Part shown: positions 62,388-64,000 of the stretch, in pieces
How positions within the stretch are numbered: position 1 is the first letter of the stretch
Layout: each line of letters opens with the position of its first letter
NCBI GenBank assembly: GCA_022648545.1
Contig: JALCMP010000001.1
Span: forward strand, 186,001-250,000
From: Bacteroidales bacterium
GTDB taxonomy: Bacteria; Bacteroidota; Bacteroidia; Bacteroidales; UBA932
Length of the DNA stretch: 64,000 nt
Direction: 5' to 3'
Notes under the pieces: generated by a model
What the model saw: only the letters and a program-made list of their open reading frames with translations
Database searches by the model: none
What the model was told of the DNA's origin: nothing
Made by a program: the position numbers and the translations under genes

Positions 62388-63950
62388 ATGATTTCCGCTG
62401 CCGTTAAACAATATCCGACAGGAATAAGGCGTACAGTCATAGTTGCAACATGCATCATCGCCTCACTGCTGGAACTTATAGATTCAACAATAGTAAACGT
62501 TTCTCTCCACCATATTGCGGGAAGCCTGGGAGCGTCCACTACGGATGTTGCATGGATCATTACAGCCTATGCAATTTCCAATGTTATAATAATTCCTCTC
62601 ACCACAATGCTGAGCGAGAGATTCGGACGCCGCAGATATTATATCTTTTCCATAATGCTCTTTACTTTCGCTTCTTTTATGTGCGGCAATTCCGATTATC
62701 TGGTTGAAATGGTCATATGGCGTTTCATTCAGGGACTTGGAGGAGGAGCGCTGCTGTCGTTGTCACAATCCATATTGCTCGATTCTTTCCCTCCTGAAAA
62801 AATAAACGTGGCAAGTGCAATTTACGGAATGGGCGTAGCCATGGGCCCCGCCATAGGCCCTACCCTGGGGGGCGTAATAACAGATAGCTATTCATGGAAC
62901 TGGATCTTTTTCATAAACGTTCCGCTCGGCATAATAGCCGCTATTGCAGCATGGGTGGTCGTGTCAAACCAAAGGAATAGGAAAAAGTCAGGAGCAATAG
63001 ACTGGACAGGGATATTTCTTCTTACCATAGGAATAGGAAGTCTTCAGTATGTACTTGAAGAAGGCAATTCCAAAAACTGGTTTCAGGATAGAGCTATAAC
63101 AATTCTGGCAATAACTGCCGTCGTAGGTATAATACTATTCGTAATAATAGAATTAAAGGCAAAAACTCCGGCTGTAAACCTCAGATTGCTCAGACACGGA
63201 AATCTTGCAATAGGAATATTGCTGAATTTCGGCATGCTCGCAATTCTTTTCATAGGTATTTACGCATTCCCGCTTATGGCTCAGATAGATCTCGGATGGA
63301 CGGCCACCATGACGGGACTGGCTCTGGTTCCCGGAGCAATAATAACTTCGCTTTTTATGGTAATATGCCAGAAACTTATAGACAAAGGCGCCGATAGACG
63401 TATTCTTATAGCCGGAGGATTCTTTGCAACATTTGTCTTCTCATCGTGGTTTTCCGTCCAGTCGGCTGACTCATCATGGTGCGGATTATTTTGGCCTCTG
63501 CTGTTCAGGGGGGCAGGCGTAGGTCTTTATATGCTTCCGGCGATTACCATGGCGGTGGAAGGATTCAAAGGAAGCGACAGAGGACATGCGGTAAGCTTAA
63601 GCAATATGGCCAGACAATTGGGCGGAGCGGTAGGTCTGGCACTTATAGGAACGCAAATATCCAATTCGCAGGCAGTTTGCCGCAACACTCTCATATCACA
63701 TATATCCGAATATAACGCAGCTGCCTCTCAAACTATAGGACAAATAAATTCCTACCTGCAGTCCACAGGAATGACTCATTCAGAAGCAGGTGCGATGGGA
63801 TACGCCATTATGGAAAGAGAGATAGCCCGGCAATCATCATTGCTGAGCTATCTCGCATCTTTCAGAATAATGGCCGTCATAAGTCTTGCCGCCATATTCG
63901 CCGTATTCCTTATCAAAAGGAAACAAAAAACAACTGCTATACGACGGTAA
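62388..63950 (+). CDS. emrB: EmrB/QacA-type MFS drug:proton antiporter (DHA2, 14 membrane segments)
   Basis: 520 residues with about 14 hydrophobic segments. DHA2 motifs include ELIDSTIVNVSLHHI (motif D1), MLSERFGRRRYY (motif A), and MGPAIGPTLGGVITDSYSWNWIFFINVP (motif C and following loop, in two parts). It exports lipophilic drugs or similar toxins against the proton gradient through EmrA and the TolC-like duct. Starts 5 bases after emrA. The last 14 bases overlap the end of the convergent gene at the window edge. Confidence 0.95.
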   Translation: MISAAVKQYPTGIRRTVIVATCIIASLLELIDSTIVNVSLHHIAGSLGASTTDVAWIITAYAISNVIIIPLTTMLSERFGRRRYYIFSIMLFTFASFMCGNSDYLVEMVIWRFIQGLGGGALLSLSQSILLDSFPPEKINVASAIYGMGVAMGPAIGPTLGGVITDSYSWNWIFFINVPLGIIAAIAAWVVVSNQRNRKKSGAIDWTGIFLLTIGIGSLQYVLEEGNSKNWFQDRAITILAITAVVGIILFVIIELKAKTPAVNLRLLRHGNLAIGILLNFGMLAILFIGIYAFPLMAQIDLGWTATMTGLALVPGAIITSLFMVICQKLIDKGADRRILIAGGFFATFVFSSWFSVQSADSSWCGLFWPLLFRGAGVGLYMLPAITMAVEGFKGSDRGHAVSLSNMARQLGGAVGLALIGTQISNSQAVCRNTLISHISEYNAAASQTIGQINSYLQSTGMTHSEAGAMGYAIMEREIARQSSLLSYLASFRIMAVISLAAIFAVFLIKRKQKTTAIRR

Positions 63951-64000
63951 CGTCCTCGTTCAAATATACGGACTGTACGGCTTCAATTATTTCAACTCCG
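63937..64000 (-). CDS. 3' end of an unidentified minus-strand gene, cut by the window
   Basis: On the minus strand the frame GVEIIEAVQSVYLNEDVTVV then TAG is open to the edge. The sequence resembles C-termini of Gfo/Idh/MocA-type oxidoreductases, but 20 residues are not enough for a call. Its stop lies 13 bases inside emrB. Confidence 0.35.
   Translation of the reverse strand, partial: GVEIIEAVQSVYLNEDVTVV

Overview
The window reads as a chromosomal segment of an anaerobic or microaerophilic, glycan-degrading member of the Bacteroidota, most likely Bacteroidales. The evidence is three SusC/SusD transporter loci with ECF-sigma/FecR regulation, many exported glycoside hydrolases with Bacteroidota-type lipoprotein signals, a fused SecDF, promoters of the Bacteroidota form TTTG-N19-TAnnTTTG, desulfoferrodoxin and an anaerobic sulfatase-maturating radical-SAM enzyme. 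No transposase, integrase, CRISPR array or rRNA operon was seen. The longest gene-free stretch is about 250 bases (43695-43945), so nothing above 300 bases is left unexplained.

Layout. 1-10.2 kb: a 5'-truncated, catalytically degenerate ThiL relative, a chloramphenicol-acetyltransferase-like protein, a GH30 lipoprotein, tRNA-Ser(GCT), an operon of a PD40/SPOR protein with NfeD and flotillin FloA, and secDF. 10.3-15.4 kb: a single-chain GH29-GH3 glycosidase divergent from an AraC-type regulator. 15.5-28.0 kb: PUL 1 (ECF sigma, FecR, SusC with STN domain, SusD, GH37 trehalase, GH31, GH65), suited to import and cleavage of short alpha-glucosides. 28.1-33.9 kb: TIGR01777-type epimerase, anSME, a TlpA-like protein with a damaged N-terminus, ferrochelatase with an unusual insertion, and a bile-acid:sodium symporter family carrier. 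34.0-43.7 kb: PUL 2 (SusC, SusD, two DUF4959/DUF4998-type lipoproteins, GH27 alpha-galactosidase). 43.9-46.4 kb: a small putative DNA-binding protein divergent from an S24-type repressor, a stand-alone E2-like acyltransferase and superoxide reductase. 46.5-56.6 kb: PUL 3 (ECF sigma, FecR, SusC with STN, SusD, GH89 alpha-N-acetylglucosaminidase, and an HGSNAT/NagX-like membrane acetyltransferase overlapping it). 56.7-59.2 kb: encapsulin with encapsulated ferritin, divergent from a small membrane protein/ECF sigma pair and a 2[4Fe-4S] ferredoxin. 59.3-63.95 kb: a TetR-controlled TolC/EmrA/EmrB drug-efflux operon. The edge holds the last 20 codons of an unidentified minus-strand gene.

PULs 1 and 3 share the trans-envelope signalling plan in which the STN domain of the loaded SusC signals to FecR and releases an ECF sigma. 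The iron-storage nanocompartment, superoxide reductase and ferredoxin point to defence against oxygen and free iron. Observations that most deserve follow-up are the encapsulated ferritin that ends without a visible targeting peptide, the GH89-membrane acetyltransferase pair, the ThiL relative lacking its metal-binding aspartates, a nested inverted repeat found at two gene ends, the GH29-GH3 fusion, and an exact 17-base repeat that looks like the operator of the efflux repressor.
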